This document shows, piece by piece, positions 49,295-60,610 of a DNA stretch of 64,000 nt. The position numbers and the translations under genes were made by a program. The stretch covers positions 613,536,755 through 613,600,754 of the forward strand of contig NC_081409.1 of NCBI RefSeq assembly GCF_030272615.1. Reading direction: 5' to 3'. Position 1 is the first letter of the stretch. Every line of letters starts with the position of its first letter. The DNA comes from Cryptomeria japonica (lineage: Eukaryota; Streptophyta; Pinopsida; Cupressales; Cupressaceae). The notes under the pieces were generated by a model, which saw only the letters and a list, made by a program, of their open reading frames with translations, was not told the DNA's origin and did no database searches.

Positions 49295-49834
49295 TTTTGG
49301 GGAGAATGATGTAAAAATTTTGTCAAGTCAAATCCATGAGTTTGGCCAAAATTTATTTGAGGAAGAGTCTGAGAAGTTTAGAAATCTTAAAGTTATTTTC
49401 AGATTTGAAAGTGTATACCCTGGAAGGTCTTGTTTCTATAAAATTTAAAAATATTATGTGACTCTACTATTTGTGGTATGACCCAAAAATCTGAAAGTGT
49501 TTTAGAGTGAAGATCAGTGGTTAAATTTTATTCCTCTTCAAGGAGGTGGCGACTCTGTAAGAACGAACCTGAGATTTGGAGGAGTTCTTCAAATTTTCAG
49601 TCAGAAGTGAAATGAACAGCAGCAGCAAATTTACTCTAGGTATTCCTCATTGTTGAGATAATTATTTGTTCCTTATAAGGTGAAAAGGTCACCATTGAAA
49701 GGAAAAGAAATCTGCACTTTACATACTTCTTGTTTTGAAAAGTTTCAGTCAGAAAATATGGTGAGAAACTGGTATGTCTGGTTATGAAGTTAATGACTAC
49801 ATGTGTTTTGCAAAAAAATTTGTAAAACAGTAAG

Positions 49835-51187
49835 ATGCATTGTCATGGTAATGGTTCAATAGATGTTTCAAAAGTGATTGATCTAGACGTGGTTCCTAGA
49901 TATAAAACTTCTTTGTCAAATTTGAAAGACATTGATAAGGAGATTGAAATACATCTTCAAATGATCTGAGAAAAGTGCATCTTGTTTTTAAGAAGGAAAG
50001 TAGGGAAGAGAAAGGTAGAATCATCATATGTTTTTTATGAAAGATTTATTACTACATTAAACGAGCTTCCAGTTGATGTTAGACTCCATGAGTCAGTTTG
50101 GATTGAATTATTTTTAGAGCTTGATGAGCATGACTTAGTTAATTGGTCTACAACCTTGAGAGAAGAAAGTGTTGCATGTAGTAAAGAATGGATAAATGAG
50201 ATTGAGGTGACCGAATCTGAAAATGTACATAGTATTGAGTATAGTGATGGAGATAAATCCATGACTGGATGTATTTCTTATGATGCTAAAGCTGACTCTT
50301 ATTCTTAGCATGATAGTGTAGATGTGTATTCAGAGCAAGAAGAAAATTGTGAGAACATAAGTTGTTGTTCAAATAATCATGAGCTTGTTGAGGTTTTAGA
50401 TTTGAATAATATAGATGATCATGTTGTTAATTTCAATCCACAAGGTGTTTGCAACCAGGGTTATGTAACCATGTTGCAACGTATAGCAACACTTAATGAT
50501 CAGCATGAGAAAGGTCACGATGAAGATGCAAGTTGTTGTAATGACAAAATGAATGTGCACAAAGACATGAGCACTACAGATTTCATGCATGCATCAGATT
50601 GGGACAATGTTTACAACACAGAAGATGAAGCCAAGGAAAATGAAAATGAAGGAGAAGGTTCACTAAGTAGTGAAAAAACTTTAGAACTCTTAGCTACTGA
50701 TCTTAAGAGGTATACGTCCAGAAATGTCCCCAATCTCTCATACCCAATTAGTATATGTTTTGATACTGATGATGTTCTTGAAGGTGTGAGGTATGATACA
50801 TATGATATTTATTTTCCTACATTTAATTTGAATAATGGACAAGATGAAAATGCATATAAGGTTGATAAATGTGAGAATATGGATTCATATGTTGATATGA
50901 AATTAGAATTTGATATGCATTGTGTGGATCTTGGTGTTAAAGAGAAAGACAAATCTGAAGTGGTTTTCCCAGATTTGAAATTGGTAAATGAACCATTGAT
51001 AGGTGATCATGAATTTTCATGTTTGAAAAAGGCTGATATAAGGTGTGATCAACATGCTAAGTTGCAGTCATTTTATGAGGAAATGTTCCTCTCTAGTTTG
51101 CAAGCCTGTATTATGGATGAGTGTTTTCCATTTTTGCAAACTAGCAATCAGCATGTGCCTGATGTTCCCAGTGATCAGATGGAGTAG
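49835..51187 (+). pseudogene. Unknown acidic ORF of element B (451 codons, two stops)
   Basis: One frame runs from ATG 49835 (MHCHGNGSIDVSKVIDLDV) to TAG 51185-51187. It is broken only by a TGA near 49968 and a TAG at 50306. A region resembling VGKRKVESSYVFYERFITTL and VWIELFLELDEHDLVNW (about residues 50-110) is followed by a long Asp/Glu/Asn-rich part with scattered Cys (ENISCCSNNHELVEVLDL; DASCCND). There is no zinc knuckle, protease motif or membrane segment. It has the right place for gag but does not look like gag to me. That only two point stops break a frame this long suggests that the protein was maintained until recently. The function is unknown. Confidence 0.6.
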
Positions 51188-51686
51188 GGTTACTTTTCTT
51201 TTCACTTGGGAAATAATTGTAAACAATATGACAGTTTTGTGTCATCTGATGATCAACATTCAAAGGTAGGTTTTGTTTTTTAAAGATTGATTGATTACCA
51301 GCGTGTTGATTGTCTTTTGTGTGATGAGTTGATGAGAAGTTGTTCAAAGTTTGTGATCAGGCAAATGTAAATGAAACTTCCAGATTACCCTTAATTCATG
51401 GAAATGAGAATCATGTGTTTGATAGAGGTAAGCATTGATTCCAATTTTGATGGCCTGGGGCCATATGTAAATAAGTTCTATTGTACAGTCACTTTGCTTT
51501 TAGTTGTGTGGTTTTCAATAAGGAGCCCTACTGTTGGGTGGAATAAGTAACCCCTATTTTGGAGAGTGAAGCTCATTGAAGATTCTAAAAGAGGAAGAAG
51601 TGTCATGTTTTTTGGGTGGTATACTTTGCCAAAGATTTTGAATTCTTGTGTTGATCTTGCAATCAACCATCCCCAGCCAGAGCCAC
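51188..51686 (+). other. Element B 3' internal region
   Basis: About 500 bp separate the ORF from the right LTR. No coding frame was recognised. The bases next to the LTR (CCCAGCCAGAGCCAC) are not purine-rich enough to call a polypurine tract. Confidence 0.4.
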
Positions 51687-54258
51687 TATTGGGACCTATA
51701 AAATTCTAAGGGTTTAAGGTTTTTTCTTTTCCGTGAAAACATTTAGAAAAAATTGAACCTTTCTTGTGCATTATTGTAATTCATATTGAACTTGAACCCT
51801 TGAACCTTTTTGGTTCAACCGTTTGTCTTGCATGAGTCATGGCTTTGTAATATTTTTTAATAAGAAAGTGAGAATGCGTTATGTATGTTTTGAACCATTT
51901 GCAAATCAGTTCAAGGTTCAAGGTTTGAAATCTCACTTTATTTTGATTAAAGTTCTTTGCTCGTTGCCTTTTTCCACTTAAGTGGAAGGGTATGTACATC
52001 ATTAAGAGGGGCCCCCTTTTTTGTCTAGGCCTAGGCAGGTTCAGATAAATTTTAATTTTTCCTAAGTCCTATGTCTTTTCTTATGTATCTGTCGGGTTCC
52101 CAAAAAGATCAAGAAAGTTTATTTAGATGTTGTGGCTATCGCTATACCACAACATAAAGGTGCCCGATGGTTATCGCCTACGACTTGGCGACAAACCACT
52201 AGTGATGAACCATGGCCGACAGTTAATACAAGCAGTTCAGGCAAATAAAGATCCATGGGCGTTTGGAGAGGCATCGTCAAAGTTTTATAAACAATGCAAT
52301 GGTAGGTGTATAGTCCAGGCCTAGACCAGAACCATCCTCCCTGCATAGTCCCAAGAAGCAATTTCAGTTGCCAGTTCTATCAGGTATCGACACAGACTTT
52401 TTCATGCTACACTGATGACCCGATGGAAAGGCCCAAGCATGGTCCATTTATCCCACATTGGCCACGGGGAGGAGCATTTTAGGATTTATGTGTAAGGTCA
52501 TATATATCCTAAGTGTCAAAGCTTATAGGCTTTTGGCAAGTGGTGGCTTAGAAGCAGTGGGCCCCTTGTGCGCATTTCAAAGCACCTAAAAATTTGCAAT
52601 AAAAGGCAAGTTAAATAGTGAGCAGGTTGAATGCAGATCCATGGCCATCGCTATATCGCCATGCGAAGGTGATCAAATGTTAATAGTCTCAACTTGGTGA
52701 CTGATAAGGTGGTAGACAAGTGGTGGACACGTGGTGACACCGTAGCATAGGAAGTAGCCACTTAGAGGGGCTAAGGGTTGAGCAGATCAACACAGATCAA
52801 CGGTTATCAAGCTACATCCAAGGGTTGTTGCTATGTCGAGACGTAAAAATGCTCGATAGATATCGCCTACGACTTGGTGACAAACCACTAGCAGTGAATT
52901 GTGGTTGGTAGTTAATGCAAGAAGTTAAGGCAGGCGGTTCATTCCGACGGTTAGTGGAGGTCATGCTAAGGTATCAGAGTGGAGAGCCCAGAATGAATAC
53001 CCTCACGACAGGTGGCACCCAGTTGTAAACTCCAGAGCCAGTCAAAGGGTAACACGTGGAAGACAGGTGGCATATCATCAAGGTGTATATTGAGCAAACC
53101 ATGGCTTTGATGGATCATTGAAGGGACTCACCGAAGGCATTAGTTTCATCGACATGAAAGGTGTCGATGAAACTAGGGTTTTAATAAAATATGAAAATGG
53201 CTAGCTGAAGAGGAGGTTTAGCCAAAAGAGTGGTGGGTCTGGTAGTGCTAAGATGGTGGATGGGGTCGTGCTCAGGTGGATCTTAGGAGAAAATCATGAG
53301 GTGCCATGTGGTGCCATGCAGCTGATGAGGTGGAAGGTCTAGTGGTGTGCCACCTGGTAGAGTAGGTGGTATGTCATCAAGATGAATATCGAGAAGACTT
53401 TGGCTATGATGAACCTCTAAATGGTCTCACCGAAAGCTCGGTTCCATCAACAAGGGCACATCGAAGAAATATAAATTGATCCCGCTAATAAAATAATGGT
53501 ATCGATGAAACTATGGTTTCGATGAGATAAGAAAATGGCTAGCCGAAGAGGATGTTTGGCCAAAAGAGTGATATCTGCCAGAGAGGAGAGTAGCCCAACT
53601 GAATTAACTGGTGGGAAAGTCAAGAGGGATCTAATGGTTGGATAGATGATCTGACAGTGGTCACTATGTCACAATAAAAAGATGCTTGATGGATAAGAGG
53701 CGTGACTTGGTGACTAAGCAGTGGGACCCGTAGGAAGAACAGTTTGGAGGAAGTAAAGAATAAGCAACTTTAAAGAAGATCTACGGCTGTCACCATACCG
53801 CAAGATGGAGGTGCTCAAATGTTAATGGCTGTGACTTGGTGACTGATGAAGTGGCAAGATAGGTGGAGTCCAGAGGGACTCACGAGCAAACTAGGAGGTG
53901 ACATGTGTCCGAGATCTGCGAGGATTAATTTTTGCCTAGATATGGATTTGTCAAATATCAATGGATGGCTCTCAATTCGAGGAACCTAATTTTGCAGTCA
54001 AGTGCAACCCACGAAAAGTATTTTTGGGACAGTGACCTTAGGATCTTAGGGTTTATTCTTCAGTCAGAAATATTGGATTTTCTACAGGCCAAGTGAGGTA
54101 GCAGTTAAGTTTTTAACAGCCAGAGACTAGGTGGTGGGGCCTGTTTCTAAGAGGATTACTCAGGGAAATTAAAAGGCATGTTAGTTTCTCATGATCAAAT
54201 GGTTGTTGCTATATGATGATGGAAACTCATCTAAACTTTAAAGGCTGTGACTTGGTGA

Positions 54259-54591
54259 CTAAAGGAAAAGTGCTTAGGGAGAAGGCCTCTTGATCCATTG
54301 GTGCCAAAGAATTTTAAATATACAAAAGAAATATCAGCAGAGATATGAAAGTTGCATCTGACATTGGCTCAAGATAAAAATGGGTTGGTGAGAGGTATCT
54401 ACAAGATCTGCAGGGAGATATGCGAAGAACATAATGGTGTGCTGCTCCATGTCTTCTTAGATAAGAACTCATCAATGCTCTGGCACAAGATTATCCACAG
54501 ACATTATGAAGTTGTCTGTTGTTGCAACCAATTTTGGGTAATAGGAGCCTACCCTTTCAACCATCTTCCAAATGAATGCCCAGTGAATTAA
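54259..54591 (+). pseudogene. Coding-like segment inside the right LTR of element B
   Basis: This is the better-preserved copy of the LTR segment. It is open from 54259 and encodes LKEKCLGRRPLDPLVPKNF, KEISAEI, a stop where the left LTR has Trp, then KLHLTLAQDKNGLVRG, IYKICREICEEHNG, VLLHVFLDKNSSMLWH and NQFWVIGAYPFNHLPNECPVN, ending in TAA 54589-54591. Between the two copies, the frame-preserving half differs from one LTR to the other, so each explains the other's damage. There is no recognised homologue. Confidence 0.45.
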
Positions 54592-54725
54592 TGAAGCACG
54601 CATCCTAGAAAGAATGTTAGGTTTCTCCCTCAACTGCAATGGCACAAAACTATAACTTGCAATAAATGACTATTAGGGTAATAATTTTATTCTAGGTGGT
54701 CCGAAGCTTGTTGCATCCTGATTTC

Positions 54726-54732
54726 TATAAAA
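54726..54732 (+). promoter_or_regulatory. TATA box in right LTR of element B
   Basis: TATAAAA is at the position equivalent to 48358 in the left LTR, with identical flanks (TTTC and GGATACC). Confidence 0.55.
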
Positions 54733-55559
54733 GGATACCAAGGCTACCTAGAAAAGGGGACACAAATTTTTGTAGCTAAGCTCTGGCAAAATTAATATAG
54801 GCCTTTGTGTTAGCAATTTCCGAGTCAAATATGAAGTACTTCTAGCCTTTTGATAGAGGAATGAAATACATAGTTCAGAGAATTTAAATTCAAATTTGTA
54901 TTATCTCCATGTCATTGTACTAGTGTTCATCCCGTTTAAGTAATCAAGGATTGCTTATCTAAATGATTTTCTAAGCATCTAATGAAGTTGTTTTGAGTCC
55001 TTTTCTTAAGGAGAAAAATATAAATATACTTCAAACAAATTCATTGATATCAGTCTTTCTGGTGTGGATTTGATGATGAAATCTGGTGCAGATTAGGACT
55101 CTGTGTATGTCAGGCATATTCAGAGTTGATAGATCATGAACTTGTGATTTGTGTACTAGTTTCTCTTGTCAGGTTGCAATCTGTTGTAGATGACTCTGTT
55201 GCCTGGATAAGGCACTACTTTATCTGTTGGTTTTTTGTTACATTTTGTAATCCTCTTTTAAAAAGTCAAATCTATTTTCCATTTAGGTTAGTCGTACTGG
55301 TCAGTAAGGAATGTTTGCAGGAATTTACACTAGTTTTCTACAAACCATTTACTATTTTTGTGAGAAAATAGTCTTTAAAAGGGTTCACCTACCCAAGCTT
55401 TTCTAAGCTTAAAGTGTTGGAGGTTTCCTACTTTTGGAACCTCATATTGTTGTCTTTATTTCAAACTTTTGTTGTTCTCTTCCATTGTAGCACAGAGTCA
55501 ATAATTTTCACTTTTAAAGAGAATAAACAAAAGTTTTCAAAATGGAGTTCAACAGCCCA

Positions 55560-58147
55560 TTCAGCTATTTTCAGTTTTAGCTTAGATTATATTCCCCAAA
55601 ACCTTCCTCTACTATTTTAATTTTCAGCTTCTCTTGCTTTGGTATAGGGGTGATTGAGCTGGATAGATACGCTAGACTAACATATGATGTGGATGAGATA
55701 GCTTCTTTTTTGTTAGGAATTGTAATCTCTGGCTGATGGTTAATACTGTTACAATATGCAAATGGATTTGCATCACCAAGGATTGTGATTTCTACACTGT
55801 TATGGGGAAACTTGATACACTGATGATAGGTGGATGGAATGGCTTGCATGGCATGTATCCAAGGTCTTCCTAACAACAAATTATATGGTAGAGGAAGGTC
55901 CAGAACTTGACAAATGATGAGCTTCACCCCTGGGCCCACTCAGATTGATAACACAATAGCTCCTTCAGAAGAACACTCTGCATCATCATAGGCCTTAATG
56001 GTTATCTTTTTGCGGGGGTGTACTGATTCAACTACATATCCCAATGTTGTGATCAACTGTAAGGTGCATATATTCAGGTTGGCTCCATTGTCAATCAAGA
56101 CTCGCTTGATTCTGTGTTGGTTGACAAATCCTTCAATGTGAAGGGATGCGTTATGTGGTTGTTGGAATGAAGTGTTGTCACTTTTGGAAAAAGTGAGGCA
56201 TGGTGATGACTTGAGACTACCAACCATGGCTTTAAATTGATCTGTGTTAAGGTTGGCGATGATTGACACTTCTTGGAGAGCTTGATCCAAGATTGTTTTG
56301 TGTGAAGGGGATAATCTCAAAATCTCTAATATGGATATAAGTGTGGGCATCTTATCTAACTGCTCCACAAGATTATATTGCCTAGGGATGGATGTTATTC
56401 CTTGTGGAGTTGCTTTAATAGTGATCTTGCTATGACACATAACAACATTATAGGTAGCGTTTGGATCTTTGATGGTGAGGGTTGCAATTTCTTCATCGGT
56501 GTCATACAGGTGATTCACAATATAATTATAGGCAACTTGCGTATAATTAGTTGTATCTATGTTTTGCCCTGAGGTGGAAGGACCCCTTTGATCATGTGAT
56601 GGAAGCAGATTCTTGAACATTAGATGATCATCATTTGATGTTTTTGGGTTGTGTCCTTCGATTTTAATTTCTCCTTGGTCAATAAGCTCTTGAAGAAGAT
56701 CTTTCAATCTATGGCAGTTACTCATTTTATGCCCTTTCCCTTGGTGGAATTCACAATGTTCATTATCTCTCTACCATGGCGCTTTGACCTGAGGTTCATA
56801 GTTAGATGTCTTCAATAAGGTCACTAGATTCACAGAGACCAATTGATGTTATATCATTTCGATGGGTTCCCCTAAGGGTGTGTATGTACGTTTTGGTTTA
56901 TAGTTTTGTTTCCGTTGTCTTGGTTCCTCTTGCGGTGCATTGCGACCTTGATTTGGTGGTTGAGAAATGGTGTTGTTTTTAGGAGGGGGATTTTTCCCCA
57001 TAAATATGACCATAGGTTATGCAATTTTTATGGTCCTTGCATCTATGACCCTTTCATTGACGATGTTCTTATTTTTGTTCTAGAAATTAGGTTTGTCACT
57101 GTTAAAACATGGGCGAGGGCCATCTTTTGATTCATTGTATATTTTGATAAGTCCCTTTTTGATAAGGGTCCGTTCACATTTTAATCCCTAGATGATCATG
57201 TCTTCAAAAGACTCTGTGCCCTTCATGTCTAAATGGAATTCCATTTCATCGTTCAAGTTGGAAATAAATATTTCCACTAGCTCTCATTTAGGAAGATGAA
57301 GATAACATCTGCTAGACAGTTGCCTCCACCATTGTAGGAAAGTTGAAGACAACTCCCCAAGCTTTTGTTTGGTATTTCATAGATCTGCCATGGTAACATC
57401 GCGTTCTATGTTGTGATAATAATGCGTGATGAAATTTTGGACTAGTTCCTCGAATGTCCTAATGCCACCTAGTAATTGGGAAAACCATTGCATGGTTGTT
57501 CCCCCCAAACTCTGAGGAAAGAGGTGCATTAGATAGGTGTCTTCATAAGCCACTTCTAGGCAAGCTAAGTGAAATTCCCGAACATGATCTCTAGGGTCTC
57601 CTTTTCCCTGATACTTTTCAAACTTAGGTGTTTCAAACCCTCATGGAAAAGGTGGCATATGTAGGTTCCTATCAAATGGATAGGGACAAATATAATTAAG
57701 TGAAAACCTAGTAGTCTTCACACTACTGTGGAGTTATTGAGTGAGATTCTCGACTTGTTGTCTCAACATTTCTATTTCAGTAGAAGGAGGAGGTGAGGGA
57801 TCTCCTTGATTAAGGTCATATCAGAAGTAATCTCTACCTCTTCCACCCTCATTATGGCTATGGTGTTCTGATGTTTGCTATATTTGTGTGGCATCAAAAT
57901 CACAGGGTAGTTTAGCACCCTCTTGAGCAAGTCTAAAAAAATGAGCATTTGAGTTTTTTTTAAGGATTTCATAAAAAATTTGATTGAACCTGGGGTTGCG
58001 TTGTGCTCTTTCTATAGCTTAGGGAGTTGGAGTACTAGGATCATCATCATTTGTACCTCCTCCAATGGCTTCTTGGAAATCATTGAGGTTTTCCTCCTCC
58101 TCTTCTTCAATCTCTAGTTGTCTAGTTTTCGATCTGGTTTGAGCCAT
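55560..58147 (-). pseudogene. gag-pr: Element A gag-protease
   Basis: It starts at ATG 58147 (MAQTRSKTRQLEIEEEEEEN), with an acidic run early on. The gag core is at about 57680-57150 (FETPKFEKYQGKGDPRDH, LFPQSLGGTTMQWFSQ). A Tat-type zinc knuckle (HCEFHQGKGHKMSNCHRL) is near 56740. The longest intact part (56725-55940) leads into the protease, with VLIDNGANLNICTL at the active site (DNG where C has DGG) and LLGRPWIHAMQA after one stop at 55940. The frame ends at about 55577, just before the element B insertion at 55559. Sequence and order match element C. Many stops and at least one frameshift are present. Confidence 0.9.
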
Positions 58148-58650
58148 TTTACTTGAAAGTTTTGAGGTTGGTAAAAGTCATCATGAGCTAGTGATGGAAT
58201 GAGAGATAAGTATTTTCTGAAGTGTTTAGAAGATGGATCTCTAACACTGAAGGTTGGATGTTACCAAAGTTCTTTGTGAATTTCTCTTTGTGTTGTCAAC
58301 AATGTTGATGTGATAAGGTATAGCAAGGTTTGAGATGTGTTACAAACCAAGCTACCTAGTAATGAGAGGATGTACTCATAAAATAGTTTTAACTTATGGA
58401 GAAATGCCTCTTAGGATGATTTATCCTAGATGCACAGACACTCTAAAAAGTGATGTGTCATTTTGATTTAAGCAATATCTAAAAAGAACTTAGGACAAGA
58501 CCTTTTTATGTTTTGAGATTTGAATGGATTGATGATGTATGAATGTGAAAGTGGATAGAATATGGACCTCAATAAAAAATTTGTGTCATAAAGGGGAATT
58601 CTTCTTCCTCTTCTCAAGCTATGTAATATGTAATGCAGATGCTCAACAAA
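58148..58650 (-). other. Leader of element A with degenerate primer site
   Basis: It lies between the 5' LTR and gag. After the LTR end the minus strand reads TTTGTTGAGCATCTGCATTA, which does not match a common primer site, so the site is decayed or unusual. No coding frame was found. Confidence 0.5.
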
Positions 58651-59986
58651 TGATGCTCTCCAAAAAGGATTAGAATAGTAATGCAAACACAACAACACAA
58701 GAAACAAGTTTAAATGTTAGTGTTAGCAACAAAAGATTATTCTAAGCAAGCATATCAAGAGAGATATTAAACATGAAATGGAAAGCATGAAAATATAAAA
58801 GAGATAAACTACACTCCTCCAAATGCTAACCAAGATGCTCATAGCTGCTCCTCCCTTGTTCCTCTCCTCTCCAAGTTCCACATGAATGTAGCTCTTAGCT
58901 TTGCACTGCTAAGTCTTATGGAGATTCAAAATTGAAGATGATTATGAAAATATGCAAATGAAACTAGTTAGCAATGAGAGAAAATGAGTTAATTAAGCTA
59001 TTATCAATTTTAACCAAAAGACAATGTGGATTATGATTTTACTCTAAAATGCTCTCTCAGGTTCACTATAACTTAGATGCATACAATATTTTAGGATCTG
59101 GATTATGAATGAATGGGCTCTATTTATAGGAAAAATAGAGAAATGGAAGGTTGAGATAGAGTAATCTCAATAAGAGTTAGTGTTTAGTTGAATGAACAAA
59201 GCCATTATCCAATAAATAATGCCTTTATCCAATGGATAAACTCTTGTGCAAGAGTTAGTGGAGATAACCATGGTCAAAGCAATGAATGCTTGAGGAGACA
59301 CATGAGTTAAATGGAGGTCGAGTTAGAGGCAAAGTCTCTAACCATGTGGGCAAGTGGAATTAACCATAAATGCTTATGTAAGAGCCATTAATGGTCATGT
59401 AAGAGCCATTACTGGTTTGGAAGACTTTTAGGGGTTAACTTGTTGAACACATAAAGCATTAAATTCTTTTCAAAGACTTTGATGCTTTGAGAAATGACTC
59501 CAAGTTACTTAGGAATGTGATAATATTTAGGAGATGGATTAGGCTAATTAGGAGTGGTTAGAAGAAATTAGAAAGTGGTTAGAAGAGCCTAGAAGGGGAT
59601 TTAGGATTGCAAGTGGGTTTGGTGGGTGAGGGAAAATGGGATTTTATTTAAAATAAAATTAATTTATTTCAATTGTGGTTGCAACTTGCATTTGTATGAG
59701 AATGCAAGGGGGGGTAGTTTAGGGATTTAAATAAATGTTTTAATTATTTATTTAAAAAGAGGAAAGGGGGGTTGAATTAAAAAAATATGATTTACTCATT
59801 TAATTGATTTTGACTGTGGCTTAATGGATTAATTTAAATAAACTGAATAATTTATTTAATTAATAGGAGAAGGGGTTGAGGATAAATTAATTAAATATTA
59901 ATTTAATTAACTGATTATTGATAGTGAAATAACCAAATAAATAGTAAATATTCATTTAATTAAGTGGATAGATTTATTTGACTACG
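58651..59986 (-). repeat. 5' LTR of element A (1336 bp)
   Basis: It pairs with 18884-20366. The start is at 59986 on the minus strand, reading CGTAGTCAAATAAATC (TG changed to CG), and the end GAGCATCA is at 58651. It lacks a block of about 145 bp that the 3' copy has. A minus-strand TATAAATA lies at 59128-59121. The target duplication CTATC follows at 59987-59991. Confidence 0.9.
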
Positions 59987-59991
59987 CTATC

Positions 59992-60610
59992 TAAATCCTC
60001 TAACCAGATGATCCATTAGCTTGGATTTCAAATCCTCTACCGAGGTTATTCCTAATAGGGTATTGCTTCTAATAGGGCATTATAGGCAATCCCTTAACCG
60101 GGTGGTCCCTAACAGGATTTGCTCTTAATAGGACTTTTTGTAAAGCTTTAAAAAGATTGGCTCCTAATAGGGCAAACTTCAAAAGAGTTTAGAATACTTG
60201 TGGGTATTCATGCCCACCATGGTTTTTTCCATTTGGGTTTCCATGTCAAAATCATTTGTCAAGTGGTGAATGTTTTTGTGGCTATGTTTGCTATGGTAAT
60301 TTTCTTAACTGCTAAATCCACTTTGATACGATAAGATGACCAACAGTAATCCAAAATGAGCTTTTACTATTGTTAGTAAAGTATTTAAATGTTTGTGTTA
60401 AATGGTTTTGAGATTTTCAGAGCCATTATTCTGTTATGGCAGTCAACTGGTATACTTGACAGTGATATTGCAATTAGTAGTTCAGTGTTTGAACCCGTTA
60501 GTTCTGAGATTGACTTGTGAGATTGTTATTGAGGTTGGTGAAAGTTTATTTAGTTTTCTATCTACTGATTCAACCCCCTCTCAGTATTTGTCTGGATCCT
60601 TTTTGATTCA
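59992..60610 (+). repeat. Copia 3' LTR, second part (continues from 18883)
   Basis: It resumes exactly after the CTATC duplication of element A. Its AATCCTCTAACC, TCCTAATAGGGC and ACCCCCTCTCAGTA words are typical of the R-U5 part of plant copia LTRs. The end is placed at GATTCA (60610), because minus-strand coding signal begins at 60611; it could be a few bases earlier. Confidence 0.7.

Larger units (their letters stand above)
45327..55554 (+). mobile_element. Element B: non-autonomous LTR retrotransposon with ~3.86-kb LTRs (10228 bp)
   Basis: LTRs at 45327-49182 and 51687-55554 surround only 2504 bp of internal DNA. The whole is flanked by GCCCA at 45322-45326 and 55555-55559. There is no RT, integrase or recognisable gag. 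The internal ORF (49835-51187) is unknown. Long LTRs and a short non-pol interior match the LARD (large retrotransposon derivative) pattern, in which another element's enzymes do the copying. It inserted in element A near its G-patch-like region. The plus orientation is taken from the primer-like site after the left LTR and the LTR TATA boxes. I find no convincing polypurine tract. Confidence 0.85.
51687..55554 (+). repeat. Right LTR of element B (3868 bp)
   Basis: It starts TATTGGGACC (the first G has mutated to A) and ends GGAGTTCAACA, next to the GCCCA duplication. It aligns with the left LTR end to end with scattered substitutions and small indels. TATAAAA is at 54726-54732. Confidence 0.92.
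18884..59986 (-). mobile_element. Element A: Tat-type Ty3/gypsy retrotransposon (about 15.9 kb unnested)
   Basis: The two LTRs are 18884-20366 (3') and 58651-59986 (5'). A 5-bp duplication CTATC flanks it (18879-18883 and 59987-59991). On the minus strand the order is 5' LTR, short leader, gag, protease, RT, RNase H, archaeal-type RNase H, integrase, antisense PMD gene, polypurine tract and 3' LTR. The second RNase H is the hallmark of the Tat lineage. Elements C and B are inserted in it. Its genes are heavily decayed. One terminal base of the 5' LTR is mutated (TG to CG on the minus strand at 59986). Confidence 0.9.
12342..60610 (+). mobile_element. Chimeric Ty3/gypsy-Ty1/copia element (about 7.2 kb without nested insertion)
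   Basis: The 5' part is a gypsy LTR, primer site, gag and protease (12342 to about 14650). The rest is copia protease, integrase, RT, RNase H, polypurine tract and 3' LTR (14660-18883 and 59992-60610). Element A, with CTATC duplications, interrupts the 3' LTR. The two outer LTRs are unrelated, so it cannot be an ordinary element. The flanks look like two halves of one minus-strand ORF, which would mean that the chimera entered as a unit. A shared ATTC occurs at 12338-12341 and 60606-60609. Template switching between co-packaged RNAs, or two insertions plus a deletion, are both possible. The exact outer ends are uncertain by roughly 20 bp. Confidence 0.6.
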
